Shown here in pieces: positions 23,626 to 34,041 of a stretch of DNA of 64,000 nucleotides. The DNA comes from an uncultured Fibrobacter sp. Lineage in GTDB: Bacteria; Fibrobacterota; Fibrobacteria; Fibrobacterales; Fibrobacteraceae. The position numbers and the translations under genes were made by a program. Position 1 is the stretch's first letter; every line of letters starts with the position of its first letter. The notes below the pieces were generated by a model. The model was given only the letters and a program-made list of their open reading frames with translations, was not told where the DNA came from and searched no databases. Where the stretch lies: the NCBI GenBank assembly GCA_946183925.1, contig CAMHDS010000003.1, positions 1 to 64,000 of the forward strand. The letters are read 5' to 3'.

Positions 23626-26438
23626 TCGGTACGGCCATTGAGCCTGACGCGAACCGTATAAATCCCTTCAGGGAGGCGGCCAACCATATTCTTCAAGTCA
23701 ATAGTACCTGCGGGAACATACCTGGAAACGCTTGCCACCAGATGACCGTTCATATCGAACACCTTCACTTGGGCAAGCCCCGCCTCATGGGCAACAAGCG
23801 AGCTTGCAGTCTTGATTCCGCCACGGGCAATCATCTGCGTTTCGCCGGAATTGGTTGTCCCATTGTCCAAAGTGTCAATGGACGAAAGTTGCGTTGAATC
23901 TTCAAAAAGTACTATCCCTTCCACGTCAAAAGCCAACTGGTCCAAATTCGGGGCGCCGTTTTCTTCCAGAGACTTCAAGTAAAGTATATTGAGTCCTTTT
24001 TTCAGTTCCACGGAAACCATCACGGAATCCCAGGTATCCCAATTTGCAGTTGGTTTGAAGGTGAGTGAACCTATCAAGTCATCGTTCATCTTGATCATAA
24101 TGCGCCTGGTGTCGGTTTTTCCGTGGGCATAGCGCAGCACCAACGTGGCATTGCTGTAATCCTTTGGCGAAACCAGGTGGTAAATGCCGTAACTGTCCAG
24201 GCTGTTTTCAAAGTCATAGAAGCCTTCGCCGCGGTAGTTCTCGTGATTGGTGAATGCGCCGCCCTTGGCATCCGTAGGCACCGCGGCCTCGATATCGCTT
24301 TCCACGGCAAGGGGCGCCGGGCCCGATTCCACCACGCTCAACACAGTAATGGTACCGCTGCGAGTGGCCTCCCCAAAGTCCGCATTCCCACCTTTGGTGG
24401 TAATGGTGTAGGTGAATTCACCTTCTACAAGGGGCATTCCACTAAAGTAGAACGAAGAAGTTGAAGCATTCCATGCCGCAGTCACGCCTGCCGGGAGTCC
24501 GGTAACGGTGGCGCCGTCGGCGTGTTCAATAGCAAAGGTAAAGGGGACAATTTCATCGCCCATCACAATCACCTGGCTGGAACTCCCTGCGCCCTGCTTG
24601 ATGATTGCGGCAGCCTTCGGAGAGTTGTCTCCAATCAGGGCAATATCCGGCTTGGGGAACTTGCCCTTATTGCCGTACAGCCAGAATCCCAAATGGGGCG
24701 GCTGATTGTAGGCAGTATTCTGCCAGCTCATGCCATTGCGGTAAATCGGATCGTGGGCGAGTGTGTACATGCGATGTACTGTCGGAATCGTGGTGGTGTA
24801 AATGTAAAGCTTGGATGCGCCATCATGCAGAATGACTTCTTCACGCCAGTCGCCCAGAATATCTCCGCTAAAATTCGGGGTTGCCTTGGTGCTGTTGCAG
24901 CTATTGCCCTGCATCTGGAAAAGCGTTTCGCCCTTGAGCTTGGAATGGTTCCACTTGCTGATGGTCGTGTTGTCCAGAAGTTCATCCAGCAAGTCGCCGT
25001 CCCAGTAAATGCGGAAGTTGTATGCGGGACGGCTGGAGCTCAAGATTTGTCCCTTCACCGAATAGGTGTTCCAGTTGGCAGCAGACCAGAGTTCATGCCC
25101 GCGGTTGGTGGAATCCACATCACCCGCGACACCGCGACCGTTGTCGCCATCGCTCGTCTCGCTGAAAAGCAGCTTGCCCGTGCGGGCGTCGTGCAAGTCG
25201 TAACCGTAGGGTTTTTCCTCGTGCACCTGCCACACCTCGAGACCATCGTTGTCGGGGTCCAAATCGCTCAGGTGGATTGCATCGCCGTGGCCCTTGCCTG
25301 TGCGGTACATGAATTTCCCGTCATGGTCGACGGCACAACTGCCCTCGATGATTTCGTCGAAACCGTCACCATCCACATCGCCTGCAGAAAGGTTGTGGTT
25401 GCCCTGTCCGTAACATTCCTTGCCGCTGGTAGCTGCATTGTAGTACCAGCGCTGGGTCAGGCTCTTTCCGTCCCAATCGTAGGCGGTAATGGCCATGCGG
25501 GTGTAATAACCGCGCTGAAAGACCATGCTTGGCTTTTTGCCATCAAGATACGCATTCGTCGCGAGGAAACGGTCTACGCGGTTGCCGTAGCTGTCTCCCC
25601 AACTCTTGACCGTGCCACGACCAGGATTGTAATCCACCGTGGCCATTTCCATGCCTGTCTCGCCGTTAAAAATCGTGAGGAATTCCTCTCCCGAAAGGAC
25701 ATAGCCGCTGGAATTGCGGTAGTCCTTGCTGTGATCTACATTTGCGGCACTGCCCTTGCTCAAATACTTGCCGCTGGCATCCTTTGTGCCCGGCGCCGTC
25801 TTTACCGCAAGTTCCGCCTTGCCGTCGCTATCGTAGTCGCCTACCAGCATCTGGGTGTAATGGGCCCCTGCGCGAATGTTGACGCCCAAGTTTATGCGCC
25901 AGAGTTTCTTGCCACTCATCTTGTAGCAATCGATAATGACATTGCCCGTCTTGCCCTTCTGGGAATTATCCTTGGAATTGCTGGGATCCCACTTGAGAAT
26001 AAGTTCGAATTCGCCGTCTCCATCCACATCGCCCACGGCGATATCGTTCGGGCTGTATGTGTAGTCGCTTCCGCCTGCAGGGCGGTCCAGATTCACCGTC
26101 AAGATTTGGCCACTCCATACCGAGGCGGCATCGTCGCCGGCAACTTCCTTGCCGCTCACCACCGCCTTCACGGAATAGCGGTTCGAAGTAGTTCCCTTTG
26201 CATCGGTAAAGTTCGTGGCGTCAGTCCCGGAAAGAGTCGCAATCTTTTCGCCATCGCGGTAAAGGTTAAAACTGGTCTCGGAACCCTCGGTTCCCAGCAG
26301 GCGCCAACTGAGGAATACGCCGCTGCCCGTCTTTACCGCCACAAGCCCGCGGTTCAGCCATTCCATCTGGCGGGCTGCCTGCACACTGGAAATCCCCAAG
26401 AAAAGCGAAAAACCGGCAAATATCCAGAACTTTTTCAT
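23583..26438 (-). CDS. Rhamnogalacturonan lyase, PL11, with CBM35 and C-terminal sorting module
   Basis: A 951-residue secreted enzyme. After the signal peptide, residues about 22-620 are a PL11 rhamnogalacturonan lyase propeller (MEWLNRGLVAVKTGSGVFLSWRLLG-type start; repeated Ca-binding DxDxDG loops such as VGDVDGDGEFELIL and VGDYDSDGKAELAVK). It cleaves the pectin RG-I backbone by beta-elimination. An Ig-like segment, a CBM35 (YDFENSLDSYGIYHLV to NLDQLAF) and a VFDMNGHLV module with GIYTVRV follow. The last 14 residues (DYCMVPFSRLRTGM) run on into the neighbour on the other strand, an unusual ending for this module. Divergent from the BNR gene across a palindromic site. Confidence 0.92.
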   Translation of the reverse strand: MKKFWIFAGFSLFLGISSVQAARQMEWLNRGLVAVKTGSGVFLSWRLLGTEGSETSFNLYRDGEKIATLSGTDATNFTDAKGTTSNRYSVKAVVSGKEVAGDDAASVWSGQILTVNLDRPAGGSDYTYSPNDIAVGDVDGDGEFELILKWDPSNSKDNSQKGKTGNVIIDCYKMSGKKLWRINLGVNIRAGAHYTQMLVGDYDSDGKAELAVKTAPGTKDASGKYLSKGSAANVDHSKDYRNSSGYVLSGEEFLTIFNGETGMEMATVDYNPGRGTVKSWGDSYGNRVDRFLATNAYLDGKKPSMVFQRGYYTRMAITAYDWDGKSLTQRWYYNAATSGKECYGQGNHNLSAGDVDGDGFDEIIEGSCAVDHDGKFMYRTGKGHGDAIHLSDLDPDNDGLEVWQVHEEKPYGYDLHDARTGKLLFSETSDGDNGRGVAGDVDSTNRGHELWSAANWNTYSVKGQILSSSRPAYNFRIYWDGDLLDELLDNTTISKWNHSKLKGETLFQMQGNSCNSTKATPNFSGDILGDWREEVILHDGASKLYIYTTTIPTVHRMYTLAHDPIYRNGMSWQNTAYNQPPHLGFWLYGNKGKFPKPDIALIGDNSPKAAAIIKQGAGSSSQVIVMGDEIVPFTFAIEHADGATVTGLPAGVTAAWNASTSSFYFSGMPLVEGEFTYTITTKGGNADFGEATRSGTITVLSVVESGPAPLAVESDIEAAVPTDAKGGAFTNHENYRGEGFYDFENSLDSYGIYHLVSPKDYSNATLVLRYAHGKTDTRRIMIKMNDDLIGSLTFKPTANWDTWDSVMVSVELKKGLNILYLKSLEENGAPNLDQLAFDVEGIVLFEDSTQLSSIDTLDNGTTNSGETQMIARGGIKTASSLVAHEAGLAQVKVFDMNGHLVASVSRYVPAGTIDLKNMVGRLPEGIYTVRVRLNGRTDYCMVPFSRLRTGM

Positions 26439-26538
26439 TTTCCAATCCCTTTTTTATATTCGAACCCCACACCTCCGGGACCCGCATCATAAATATACGC
26501 CCTGCCATTCCAAAATGGAATAGCAAGGACATTTTCCG

Positions 26539-26554
26539 GTTGTCCATGGACAAC
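26539..26554. promoter_or_regulatory. Pectin-regulon palindrome, site A
   Basis: GTTGTCCATGGACAAC, a perfect 16-bp palindrome in the divergent region between PL11 (-) and the BNR protein (+). Related sites lie at 31424, 41098 and 43921. Confidence 0.6.
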
Positions 26555-26623
26555 AGCAAACTCATGCTCCCCATTCATTTTCCGCATTTTCGGTCTTAAC
26601 TTTAGAGTATCGAGGTAAACCAT

Positions 26624-27994
26624 ATGGCTATTCGTTTTTTAACCTTCACAGGCACTACCATGCTTGCATTTTTTACGGCCCAGGCAGCCCCTTTTTCTGT
26701 AGAAAACGGACTTTTTGACCAAAATCAGGCAAATCTCGGGCTTTCTCCAGCACCAAAGGCCCTAACCGTCACCGTATTTACCCCCACGCCCCAAAGCGAC
26801 CACTACGGAAACGGTGTGGTAATGGTCGGTTTCAAGGGGAAACTCTATTGCCAGTGGCAATCTTCGGCAGTTGACGAAGACGCAGCGGACACCTGGGTCG
26901 CCTATAGCATCGGCACCATCGAAAAATCGACGGACGGCACGCAAACCGAAACATGGAGCACTCCCAAAGAACTCGCTCCTACCATGCAAAATGGCATCCG
27001 CACGAGCGGCGGGTGGCGCGTTTACAATGACACCCTCATCGCATTTATCAACGTGTGGCCCAGCGATATGGACCCGAAGGGAGGCTTTGCCTACTACCGC
27101 GAAAGCGCCGACGGCATCAAATGGGGAGAACTCAAGCCCGTCCTTATGAAAGACGGCAAGCCCATGGCCGGTATTATTGAACAAGATTCCCATGAATACG
27201 ACAACAGGCTCTACAACGCAGCCCATTTTCAGCCAGGGCTTCTTGCAAGCCCCATCTACACCGATGATCTAAGCGGACGCACCGGATGGGTAAAACCCAA
27301 TTACACCAACATGGAGCATAGCGGAACAAGCAGTCGCGAAATGGAACCAAGCCTATTCAAAAATAGCGATGGACACATTGTCATGACCTTCCGCGACCAG
27401 AACAGCACTTACTATCGCCTCGCAAGCGTAAGCAAGGACCGGGGCGTTACTTGGAGCGCTACCGAACTGACCAACATGCCCGACTCCCGGGCAAAGCAAA
27501 GTGCCGGAAACCTCCCCGATGGCAGCGTCTACCTTGTAGGAAACCCCGTTACTAACAAGACGCGAATTCCACTTTCAATTACCTTGAGTGACGACGGAAA
27601 AACCTTCAATCGAGCCTACAACCTGCGTACACAAGACGAGCTTCCCGAACGCATTTACGACGGACAATATAAATCCATCGGCTACCATTACCCCAAAACA
27701 ATGTACTATGGCGACTATTTGTACGTATCGTATTCCACAAATAAGGAACTTATCGAATACACGCGAATTCCTTTGGCCGAAATCTGCGATTACACTCCCG
27801 CTGTTAATGAGAATCCAGCCAGCAGTTCTACAGAAGCAGGAGACCATAGTAGTGCCATGGCAATCAAGTCCAGGACTCGTCCTGCAACAGTTCAATTGAA
27901 AGGACAAGCTGTTTTTGATGCCATGGGCCGCACAATTTTCAACAAAGAAAATTCTAATATCCGCCAAAGCAAAATTCGCCGATACAGCAAGTAA
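26624..27994 (+). CDS. Secreted BNR/sialidase-fold six-bladed propeller protein
   Basis: A 456-residue exported protein. Asp-box motifs SKDRGVTW and SDDGKTF and repeated blade-like segments (RTSGGWRVYNDTLIAFINVW, EMEPSLFKNSDGHIVMTFRDQ, KQSAGNLPDGSVYLVGNP) indicate a sialidase-like beta-propeller. The catalytic Arg triad of true sialidases cannot be confirmed by eye. Its place opposite PL11, with a shared operator, suggests action on an RG-I or pectin oligosaccharide. A Ser-rich linker leads into a shortened C-terminal module (AVFDAMGRTIFNKEN). GAGGT lies 9 bases before the ATG. Exact activity unknown. Confidence 0.75.
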   Translation: MAIRFLTFTGTTMLAFFTAQAAPFSVENGLFDQNQANLGLSPAPKALTVTVFTPTPQSDHYGNGVVMVGFKGKLYCQWQSSAVDEDAADTWVAYSIGTIEKSTDGTQTETWSTPKELAPTMQNGIRTSGGWRVYNDTLIAFINVWPSDMDPKGGFAYYRESADGIKWGELKPVLMKDGKPMAGIIEQDSHEYDNRLYNAAHFQPGLLASPIYTDDLSGRTGWVKPNYTNMEHSGTSSREMEPSLFKNSDGHIVMTFRDQNSTYYRLASVSKDRGVTWSATELTNMPDSRAKQSAGNLPDGSVYLVGNPVTNKTRIPLSITLSDDGKTFNRAYNLRTQDELPERIYDGQYKSIGYHYPKTMYYGDYLYVSYSTNKELIEYTRIPLAEICDYTPAVNENPASSSTEAGDHSSAMAIKSRTRPATVQLKGQAVFDAMGRTIFNKENSNIRQSKIRRYSK

Positions 27995-28028
27995 ATAAAA
28001 ACATCATAGATTGTGGCTTATATAAAAA

Positions 28029-28060
28029 CTCCCCTCGGCATTCGCTGAGGGGAGCTTTTT
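28029..28060. terminator. Bidirectional terminator
   Basis: CTCCCCTC, loop, GAGGGGAG, CTTTTT, with A-run on the left arm. It lies between convergent BNR (+) and pectate lyase (-) genes. Confidence 0.85.
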
Positions 28061-28077
28061 GTTGGGGGGTGAAATCT

Positions 28078-31000
28078 TTACCGGCGCATTATCCTGACAG
28101 TCTTGTTCATTTTTTGCCCGTTTGCGACACCACGGATGTTCACGAGGTAAACACCACAGCCAAAGGGTTCAAGGTCCACTGTCGCCATGCCCCGGGTCTG
28201 CGTGACCGTCTTTTGCACCATAATGCTTTTGCCGCTAATGTCCATCACGGTAATGTGGGCTTCATTGGGAATTCCCGCAAGAAGCACGATGTTGCCATCG
28301 GCGCTCATGTGGAACGCCCTTCCGCCATTATTTGCCACAGTCACTCTGGCAGGTGTTTCAAGCCTTAGGGCAACCTGGTCCAGGTTCGGGCCATCTCCAC
28401 TCACCGTAGAAACCTTAATGACATTTTCTCCTGCGGCAAGTTCCAATTTCACATCCATAGTTTCCCAGGTTGTCCAGTCTCCCGTAGTGCCAAATGAAAG
28501 GACTTGAGCCTCCGTATTTTCGCTGGAAAAGGACAGTTGGCGAGTTTCGTCCTTACCCAAGGCATAACGCAGCGTGACGATGTAGGTTCCGGCAACGGTC
28601 ACATTTACAGGAATTTCCACGATGCTTTCGCCGTCGGTGGCAAAGTTCACATAGCCCGTACCATTAAAGCCCCCATTCTTGTCCTCGAATGCGGAATTGG
28701 TCATGGAACCGTTTTCTGCCTGATACACACCGGCTTCATCTGCGGTACTGCCACTAGAACCAGACGAGACGCTAGAAGAACTGCTGGATTCCTGCGTGGT
28801 CGAGGAACTACTCGCTACAGTCGCCGCACTTTCAGCAAGTCCCTGCGTCACGCCGATCATGCGGCTAAAGGAATCGCCGTCCTTGTCCTTGAGGGTAAAC
28901 TGGATGTAGCCTGCGCCAGCGAAATTATCGGCGAGTTTCACGGTCATCTTGGAGCCCGAAACGGTGGCAGTCACGCCCGTGGGAGCCTTGACAGTATAAG
29001 TGCCGCCGTTATAGCCCTTGGTAAACTGCGCAAGGTCAATCACCTGAGTTTCTCCCTTGGCAAAGGTGTAGTGGGCACGGGCCATCCATTCCAAATAACG
29101 CTCCAGTTCCGTCCAGCCGTCGCCCAGACGGTCCTTATTGGCATCACTAAAATCGCCGCTCTTGGATTTCGAATTGTAGCCGTACATGTTTTCCCACCAG
29201 TCCGGAAGGCCGTCCATATCGGAATCGTAATTGTCTGCCCAACTAGTGCTCGGGTATGGTTCCCAGCCCTTGATGTTTGCCGTATCCTTCACGTCGGTTT
29301 CACGGTCGGGAATGCCAGGAAGTCCGCTAACAGAACCTGTGGCACTGTAAGTTCCCGCAAGGGTCTCCTTGATTATGCGCTGGTCATGATTGTCCAAAAC
29401 CGGCATACGCTGCCCCACATCGCTAAGCACGTCCTTGTAGGCAGCCTTTGCCGACTGTACCGTGGCATAAGAGGGGAAATAAGGTTCGCTGTGCCACACG
29501 TTCCAAGTCAGTTGCTGCCCGTTACTGAGAGTGTAGCGACGGCCGCAATCATCCTTTGTGCCATCGCACTTGAAACTGCCATTGCTCAGCTGCAACACGT
29601 TATTGTGGAAGTAGTATTCCTGCGTGCCCTTGCCCGTACCCTCCAGATCTGCACTCAGAACATAATCCAAGACTCTGGACGCTGCGCCAGCCTTGTAATA
29701 GTTGCCAACAAAATTCACATTATGTGCACCACCATCGGTTACACGGCCTTCCCAGTTATAAACCACATTGTTGAAAATATCCAGACGACCGGCATAGTAG
29801 CCGTTGCCGTCAAGGCCACCGCCCATGCTCCAGTTGCGGCCCTCGTTATGGGCAAGCAAATTGTGGTGGAAACTTCCAATGTCGCCTCCGATGGTCGCCG
29901 CATATCCATGTCCCGTTCCGCTGGGATAATTCTGGTGGTCGGCGATGTTGAGCGCTTCCGAAATCAGGGTACGCTGCAATGTGATGTTCTTGCCACCGCG
30001 GCTACTGAAGGCCTCGTCAATAGTCCAGCTGATACTCGCATGGTCCAAAATGCTGTTGTTGCCACCTGTTAAGCCCATACCGTCAAACGTAGGACCATAA
30101 CCCAAACGCACCCGCATAAAACGCACAATCATGTCGCTGCCGGTAAAGCCGATGGGTGCGCTCTTGATGGTAATGCCCTTGCCCGGCGCGCTCTGCCCCG
30201 CAATAGTGGTATAGTCGTGATTGCAGACCAGGCGGGACTTCAGTTGAATCATGCCCGCCACCTTGAACATGATAGTACGGGGGCCAATGTCTGCGGTGCA
30301 TGCCTCACGCAAACTGCCTGCACCGTCATCATTTAAGTTGGTCACATAAACCACCTTGCCGCCGCGACCACCTACAGCATTGCGGCCGTAGCCCTCGGCA
30401 CCTTCAAAGGCCAGGCGACCGGGCTGGAATTTCCACACATTGCCCTTGGTCACGTTGCCGCTGCCGTCCACTTCGTCAATACGCCAGTAATAACTCGTCA
30501 AAACATTCGTGCCCGTCACCTTGTAGGTGGTGGCCGTCTGTTCCCCTTTGTAAAAAGCCGTCGTCGCTGTGGTCGCGGTGCTTACCACAGAAGAATCCGT
30601 ACCGAGATAAACCTGGTGCTTTTTTGCGCTGCTTGCCGCCGTCCAAGAAAGCGTCAGCGTTCCGTTATTGTGGCTTGCATGCATATCCAAATCAGAAGGA
30701 GAAGGGTCCTTGGCCTGTGCCGCCGCATTAGGAACATCCAATTCAAAGCCGTTCAAGGTCACATTCTTGAAGGTGGCGCTTGTTCCGGGCTTGAACGCAA
30801 CAACTGTCGATGCGCTAGTACCACTTACGCTGAATGTCACGTATGCCGTCGCCGCAGCGGTGGATGAAAGGGCACGCACCGTGGGCTTCACCGTCGTCTG
30901 CTTCACATTGTTCACATAAACATCGATGTTGCTGTAAGTAGTGCTGCTCAGGTCATCCACATTGTTCAAGTAGGTGAGCAGCGAATGCGTTCCCGCCGAA

Positions 31001-31353
31001 AGGTTGGAAAAGGTGAGGCTGATTTCACCACCGGAATTGCCATCTTCTACAGTGAGGCCATCACCCACCAACCTGGCATAACTGGGCGACTGCACCGAGG
31101 CCTTGTACCAGTTTGCCTTGAGATTCTTGCCGGCACTTCCCTTGGCAACCTTGATTTTCACGCCGCTAAGGGTAGTATCCTTGCTAGAAACCCCCGAAAC
31201 CACCCACGGAACATAATTCGGTTCCGTCACTTCGCTCGAATTTCGACCGCTCATGTCGAAATCCACCTTCACGACATTAGCCGCTTCGGCCTCCGTCGCC
31301 AGGGAGCACACGCAAAGCGCCCCCGCAAAAGCAAACCATCCCATACTTTTCAT
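28078..31353 (-). CDS. Multidomain pectate lyase (PL1-type) with FN3-like and CBM35 modules
   Basis: A 1091-residue secreted protein. In order: signal peptide; a carbohydrate-binding-like beta domain (about 25-210); an FN3-like domain (SDLDMHASHNNGTLTLSWTAAS); the lyase parallel beta-helix starting at EGAEGYGRNAVGGRGGKVVY and VTNLNDDGAGSLREA, the usual PL1 opening, with LDHASISWTIDEAFSSRG and SFHHNLLAHNEGRN; a second beta domain; a Ser-rich linker; CBM35 (YQAENGSMTNSAF to PNLDQVAL); and a C-terminal MDISGKSI...GVYLVNI module. It would cleave polygalacturonate by beta-elimination outside the cell. Divergent from the ricin-type lyase across site B. Confidence 0.88.
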   Translation of the reverse strand: MKSMGWFAFAGALCVCSLATEAEAANVVKVDFDMSGRNSSEVTEPNYVPWVVSGVSSKDTTLSGVKIKVAKGSAGKNLKANWYKASVQSPSYARLVGDGLTVEDGNSGGEISLTFSNLSAGTHSLLTYLNNVDDLSSTTYSNIDVYVNNVKQTTVKPTVRALSSTAAATAYVTFSVSGTSASTVVAFKPGTSATFKNVTLNGFELDVPNAAAQAKDPSPSDLDMHASHNNGTLTLSWTAASSAKKHQVYLGTDSSVVSTATTATTAFYKGEQTATTYKVTGTNVLTSYYWRIDEVDGSGNVTKGNVWKFQPGRLAFEGAEGYGRNAVGGRGGKVVYVTNLNDDGAGSLREACTADIGPRTIMFKVAGMIQLKSRLVCNHDYTTIAGQSAPGKGITIKSAPIGFTGSDMIVRFMRVRLGYGPTFDGMGLTGGNNSILDHASISWTIDEAFSSRGGKNITLQRTLISEALNIADHQNYPSGTGHGYAATIGGDIGSFHHNLLAHNEGRNWSMGGGLDGNGYYAGRLDIFNNVVYNWEGRVTDGGAHNVNFVGNYYKAGAASRVLDYVLSADLEGTGKGTQEYYFHNNVLQLSNGSFKCDGTKDDCGRRYTLSNGQQLTWNVWHSEPYFPSYATVQSAKAAYKDVLSDVGQRMPVLDNHDQRIIKETLAGTYSATGSVSGLPGIPDRETDVKDTANIKGWEPYPSTSWADNYDSDMDGLPDWWENMYGYNSKSKSGDFSDANKDRLGDGWTELERYLEWMARAHYTFAKGETQVIDLAQFTKGYNGGTYTVKAPTGVTATVSGSKMTVKLADNFAGAGYIQFTLKDKDGDSFSRMIGVTQGLAESAATVASSSSTTQESSSSSSVSSGSSGSTADEAGVYQAENGSMTNSAFEDKNGGFNGTGYVNFATDGESIVEIPVNVTVAGTYIVTLRYALGKDETRQLSFSSENTEAQVLSFGTTGDWTTWETMDVKLELAAGENVIKVSTVSGDGPNLDQVALRLETPARVTVANNGGRAFHMSADGNIVLLAGIPNEAHITVMDISGKSIMVQKTVTQTRGMATVDLEPFGCGVYLVNIRGVANGQKMNKTVRIMRR

Positions 31354-31423
31354 ACCTTACTCCTTTGCTACAAACAAAAATACCCTCCGTTTTGTACGAA
31401 GGGTAGGGTTTTAGGAATTATCC

Positions 31424-31439
31424 ATTGTCTATGGACAAC
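31424..31439. promoter_or_regulatory. Pectin-regulon palindrome, site B
   Basis: ATTGTCTATGGACAAC: 13 of 16 positions form the same palindrome as site A. It lies midway between two divergent pectate lyase genes. Confidence 0.5.
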
Positions 31440-31536
31440 ACCTTATTTGGGGCAACTAAGATATTCAAGCAATTTCACAATATATTCAAGACAAAGCCAT
31501 CAAGCATTCAAAAGGAGGCAATCAAAAGGAGTGTTT

Positions 31537-33933
31537 ATGGGATTTAGATTCAATTTAGCAACCATCGGCATGGTCGCCGTTTCAGCTTTTGCCGCGGTAG
31601 ATTACCCCGTGCAGGAATTCCGTTTCGGCATCGGGAACACCGACAGGAACATCACCATTTCAGGCAAAAACGCGGGAGATTACCTTTCTTCTGCAACCCT
31701 CAAGGGAACCGACGACGAAAAATGGAGCCTGAACTACATCAGTGCAGGTGTCTATGAAATCGTGAATTCGGCAACCGGCATGGTTGTCACCAACGAAAAC
31801 GGCCTCGCCACACTCGCCAAGGATACCGACGGTGCAAACCAGCGCTGGAAAATTGAAGCCATAGAGAAAGACTTTGACGGCTACGATCTATATTACAAAG
31901 TTGTAAGCAATGCAGACCCCACCCAGGCGCTCACTTTCGATGTCAACAGCAATTCGATTTCCGTCGATGGCTACGCAAAGGGCGATTACCAGAAATTCAA
32001 GCTGAACCTGGACGGCCTCGAAGGTTTCGCCGCGAACGCCATGACCCCGAAAGGCGAAAAGGCGGGAACGATTGGCGGTTTACTGGGCGAAGTGGTTTAT
32101 GTATCGGACGCAGACAATCTTGAAAAGCAGTTAAACAGCAAGGGCGCACAGACCATCGTCATTACTGCCGACATTGATATGCAGAAAAAGAGCAACACCC
32201 GCGTTCGCGACAACAAGACCATCGTGGGACAATACGGCAAGCACACTATTTACGATTGTCAGTTTAGAACAAACGATGCTTGGGGCACCACAGGAGAAGT
32301 TCCTTCGGACAACATCATTTTCAGGAATCTGAAGATGGTCGCCAAGAATGTTCCGAACCGCATTCTCATCAACATCTGGTCTTCGCGTCAAATCTGGATA
32401 GACCACATTTACTTTGAATCGCAGCTGAGCTACGACCGCACCGGCAACGGCCAAGACGAAGTCGGCAAATTCATTTGGATCAACACGCCCTACGCTAGCT
32501 ATAGAGATTCCGCCGACAGATACAGGTCTCCCGACTATGTGACGATTTCTTACAGTCACTTGAAAAACCGATACTGGACCGTTGCATACGGCACGCAAAA
32601 TGACGAAATTACACGCGACCGCACCACGCTTCTTTATAACTGGTGGGAGAAAAACGTACGCCGCTGTCCGCAGCTTGGCAACGGCGCAGCTCACGTGTAC
32701 AACAACTACTATTCCGCTTACGGCAAATCGAGCAATGGCTCCGCCACATCGGGAATCATTGGTGGCGACGGCTCCGAAATGCTTTCGACCAACAACCGAT
32801 TCAACGGCTACACCAAATCGCAAGCGCTCATGATGGGCGGCGGAACCGACCCCGCCCGCGACGACAACTCTTACCTATCCGAGGCATTGGACGCTACCCC
32901 CGCCAAGGTGAGTTTCAGCCCAAAGAAAACTTCCAGCTGGAAGCCCGAACAAAGCAACTACGGATATTCGCTCCTCGACGCCTACAATACCAAGGGCACC
33001 GATGTAAAGGATTTCTGCTCCAAGTACGCGGGTGACCAAACTTCGGCTTCGGGCATGAAGTACATCACCGACAGCGAATTTGACAGTTGGACAAATGTAC
33101 GCTACCCCTCGCCGTTCCTCAAGAGTATCACCGTCGGCGACGAACCTGTAGGCGGCATCAAAGAAGGCGTAATGCTGGATACAACGAAAAAGTTCACCAT
33201 CAAGAACGTGAATAGCGGTTTGTACCTGGGACTCGCCACCGGCGAAATAGCTAGCGGCCTCGATGCCGTGCAGGGCAGCACCGAAATCAGTTGGAGTTTT
33301 GTCGCCGTCGAAGCCCATAATGACGCCGACAGCGGATACTACTATATGCATCTCGCCAAGGATTCCGCACTCGTACTGAACCTCGCCAACGGCAGCAAGG
33401 ACAACGGCGCAAATATCGAACTTTGGAAAAATGTGGCAAATGCGTCGCAGCAATTCAAGTTTGTACAAAACGAAGACAATACCTACAGCATCACCACAAA
33501 GAATACCAAGGACAAGAGTTGCCTCGGCATTGGCGCGGGTTCCAAAGAAGAAAATGCATCAGTCATCCAATGGGCCTGCGACGGCACCGATAATCAGAAG
33601 TGGACTCTTGAAGAATATGCGGAACCTGAAATAAGCGAAACCGAGACAAGCGACGGCGACTCCAGCAAGACGGAGCCCCCGCAAACTATCGCGGCAAAAC
33701 CTGCAGCAACATTCAACGCGCAGTTCAATGGCACAACCCTAACACTGCACAACGCGACAAGTTCACCCGTACAAGTTTCACTCTACAACCTTAGCGGAAA
33801 GCGCCTGATGCAAGCGCAAGTGCAAAGCGGCTCACACTCTTTGGAAGTCGGCAAGTTCGTCCCCAAAGGTCTCTACATCTTGAAAATCAAAGGCCCCGGC
33901 CAGCAAAAGGTAATGCGCGTGAACGTGCAGTAA
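31537..33933 (+). CDS. Pectate lyase PL1 flanked by ricin-type lectin domains
   Basis: 798 residues from the ATG at 31537, which follows AAAGGAG and begins a signal peptide (MGFRFNLATIGMVAVSAFA); the longer upstream reading overlaps the divergent gene and is rejected. A ricin-B-like domain (about 25-165; NQRWKIEAIE), then PL1 pectate lyase (VVYVSDADNLEKQL, KTIVGQYGKHTIYDCQF, IWIDHIYFES with the vWiDH motif, LLYNWWEKNVRRCPQL), then a second ricin-B domain with QxW repeats (QQFKFVQ, NQKWTLEEY), linker, and a C-terminal LYNLSGKRLM...GLYILKI module. It should bind and cut pectin. Confidence 0.9.
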   Translation: MGFRFNLATIGMVAVSAFAAVDYPVQEFRFGIGNTDRNITISGKNAGDYLSSATLKGTDDEKWSLNYISAGVYEIVNSATGMVVTNENGLATLAKDTDGANQRWKIEAIEKDFDGYDLYYKVVSNADPTQALTFDVNSNSISVDGYAKGDYQKFKLNLDGLEGFAANAMTPKGEKAGTIGGLLGEVVYVSDADNLEKQLNSKGAQTIVITADIDMQKKSNTRVRDNKTIVGQYGKHTIYDCQFRTNDAWGTTGEVPSDNIIFRNLKMVAKNVPNRILINIWSSRQIWIDHIYFESQLSYDRTGNGQDEVGKFIWINTPYASYRDSADRYRSPDYVTISYSHLKNRYWTVAYGTQNDEITRDRTTLLYNWWEKNVRRCPQLGNGAAHVYNNYYSAYGKSSNGSATSGIIGGDGSEMLSTNNRFNGYTKSQALMMGGGTDPARDDNSYLSEALDATPAKVSFSPKKTSSWKPEQSNYGYSLLDAYNTKGTDVKDFCSKYAGDQTSASGMKYITDSEFDSWTNVRYPSPFLKSITVGDEPVGGIKEGVMLDTTKKFTIKNVNSGLYLGLATGEIASGLDAVQGSTEISWSFVAVEAHNDADSGYYYMHLAKDSALVLNLANGSKDNGANIELWKNVANASQQFKFVQNEDNTYSITTKNTKDKSCLGIGAGSKEENASVIQWACDGTDNQKWTLEEYAEPEISETETSDGDSSKTEPPQTIAAKPAATFNAQFNGTTLTLHNATSSPVQVSLYNLSGKRLMQAQVQSGSHSLEVGKFVPKGLYILKIKGPGQQKVMRVNVQ

Positions 33934-33942
33934 CATTGCCCC

Positions 33943-33969
33943 GCCCCCGAGAAATCGGGGGCATTTTTT
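33943..33969 (+). terminator. Rho-independent terminator
   Basis: GCCCCCGA, GAAA tetraloop, TCGGGGGC, ATTTTTTA, 10 bases after the lyase stop. Confidence 0.9.
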
Positions 33970-34041
33970 ATAAAATTGACTATCTTTTCACATAGTTGTT
34001 TAGGGTATTGATTATGGAAAACAGAAAGTCATGTTCGCGTC

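Noticed and set aside
24522-26492. Long open frame (656 codons) antisense to PL11
   Set aside because: The minus strand encodes a full PL11 enzyme with motifs and signal peptide; the antisense frame is low in complexity of motifs and a by-product of GC-biased third positions.
28504-30072. 522-codon frame antisense to the pectate lyase at 28078-31353
   Set aside because: No domain, no ribosome site; the lyase strand explains the constraint.
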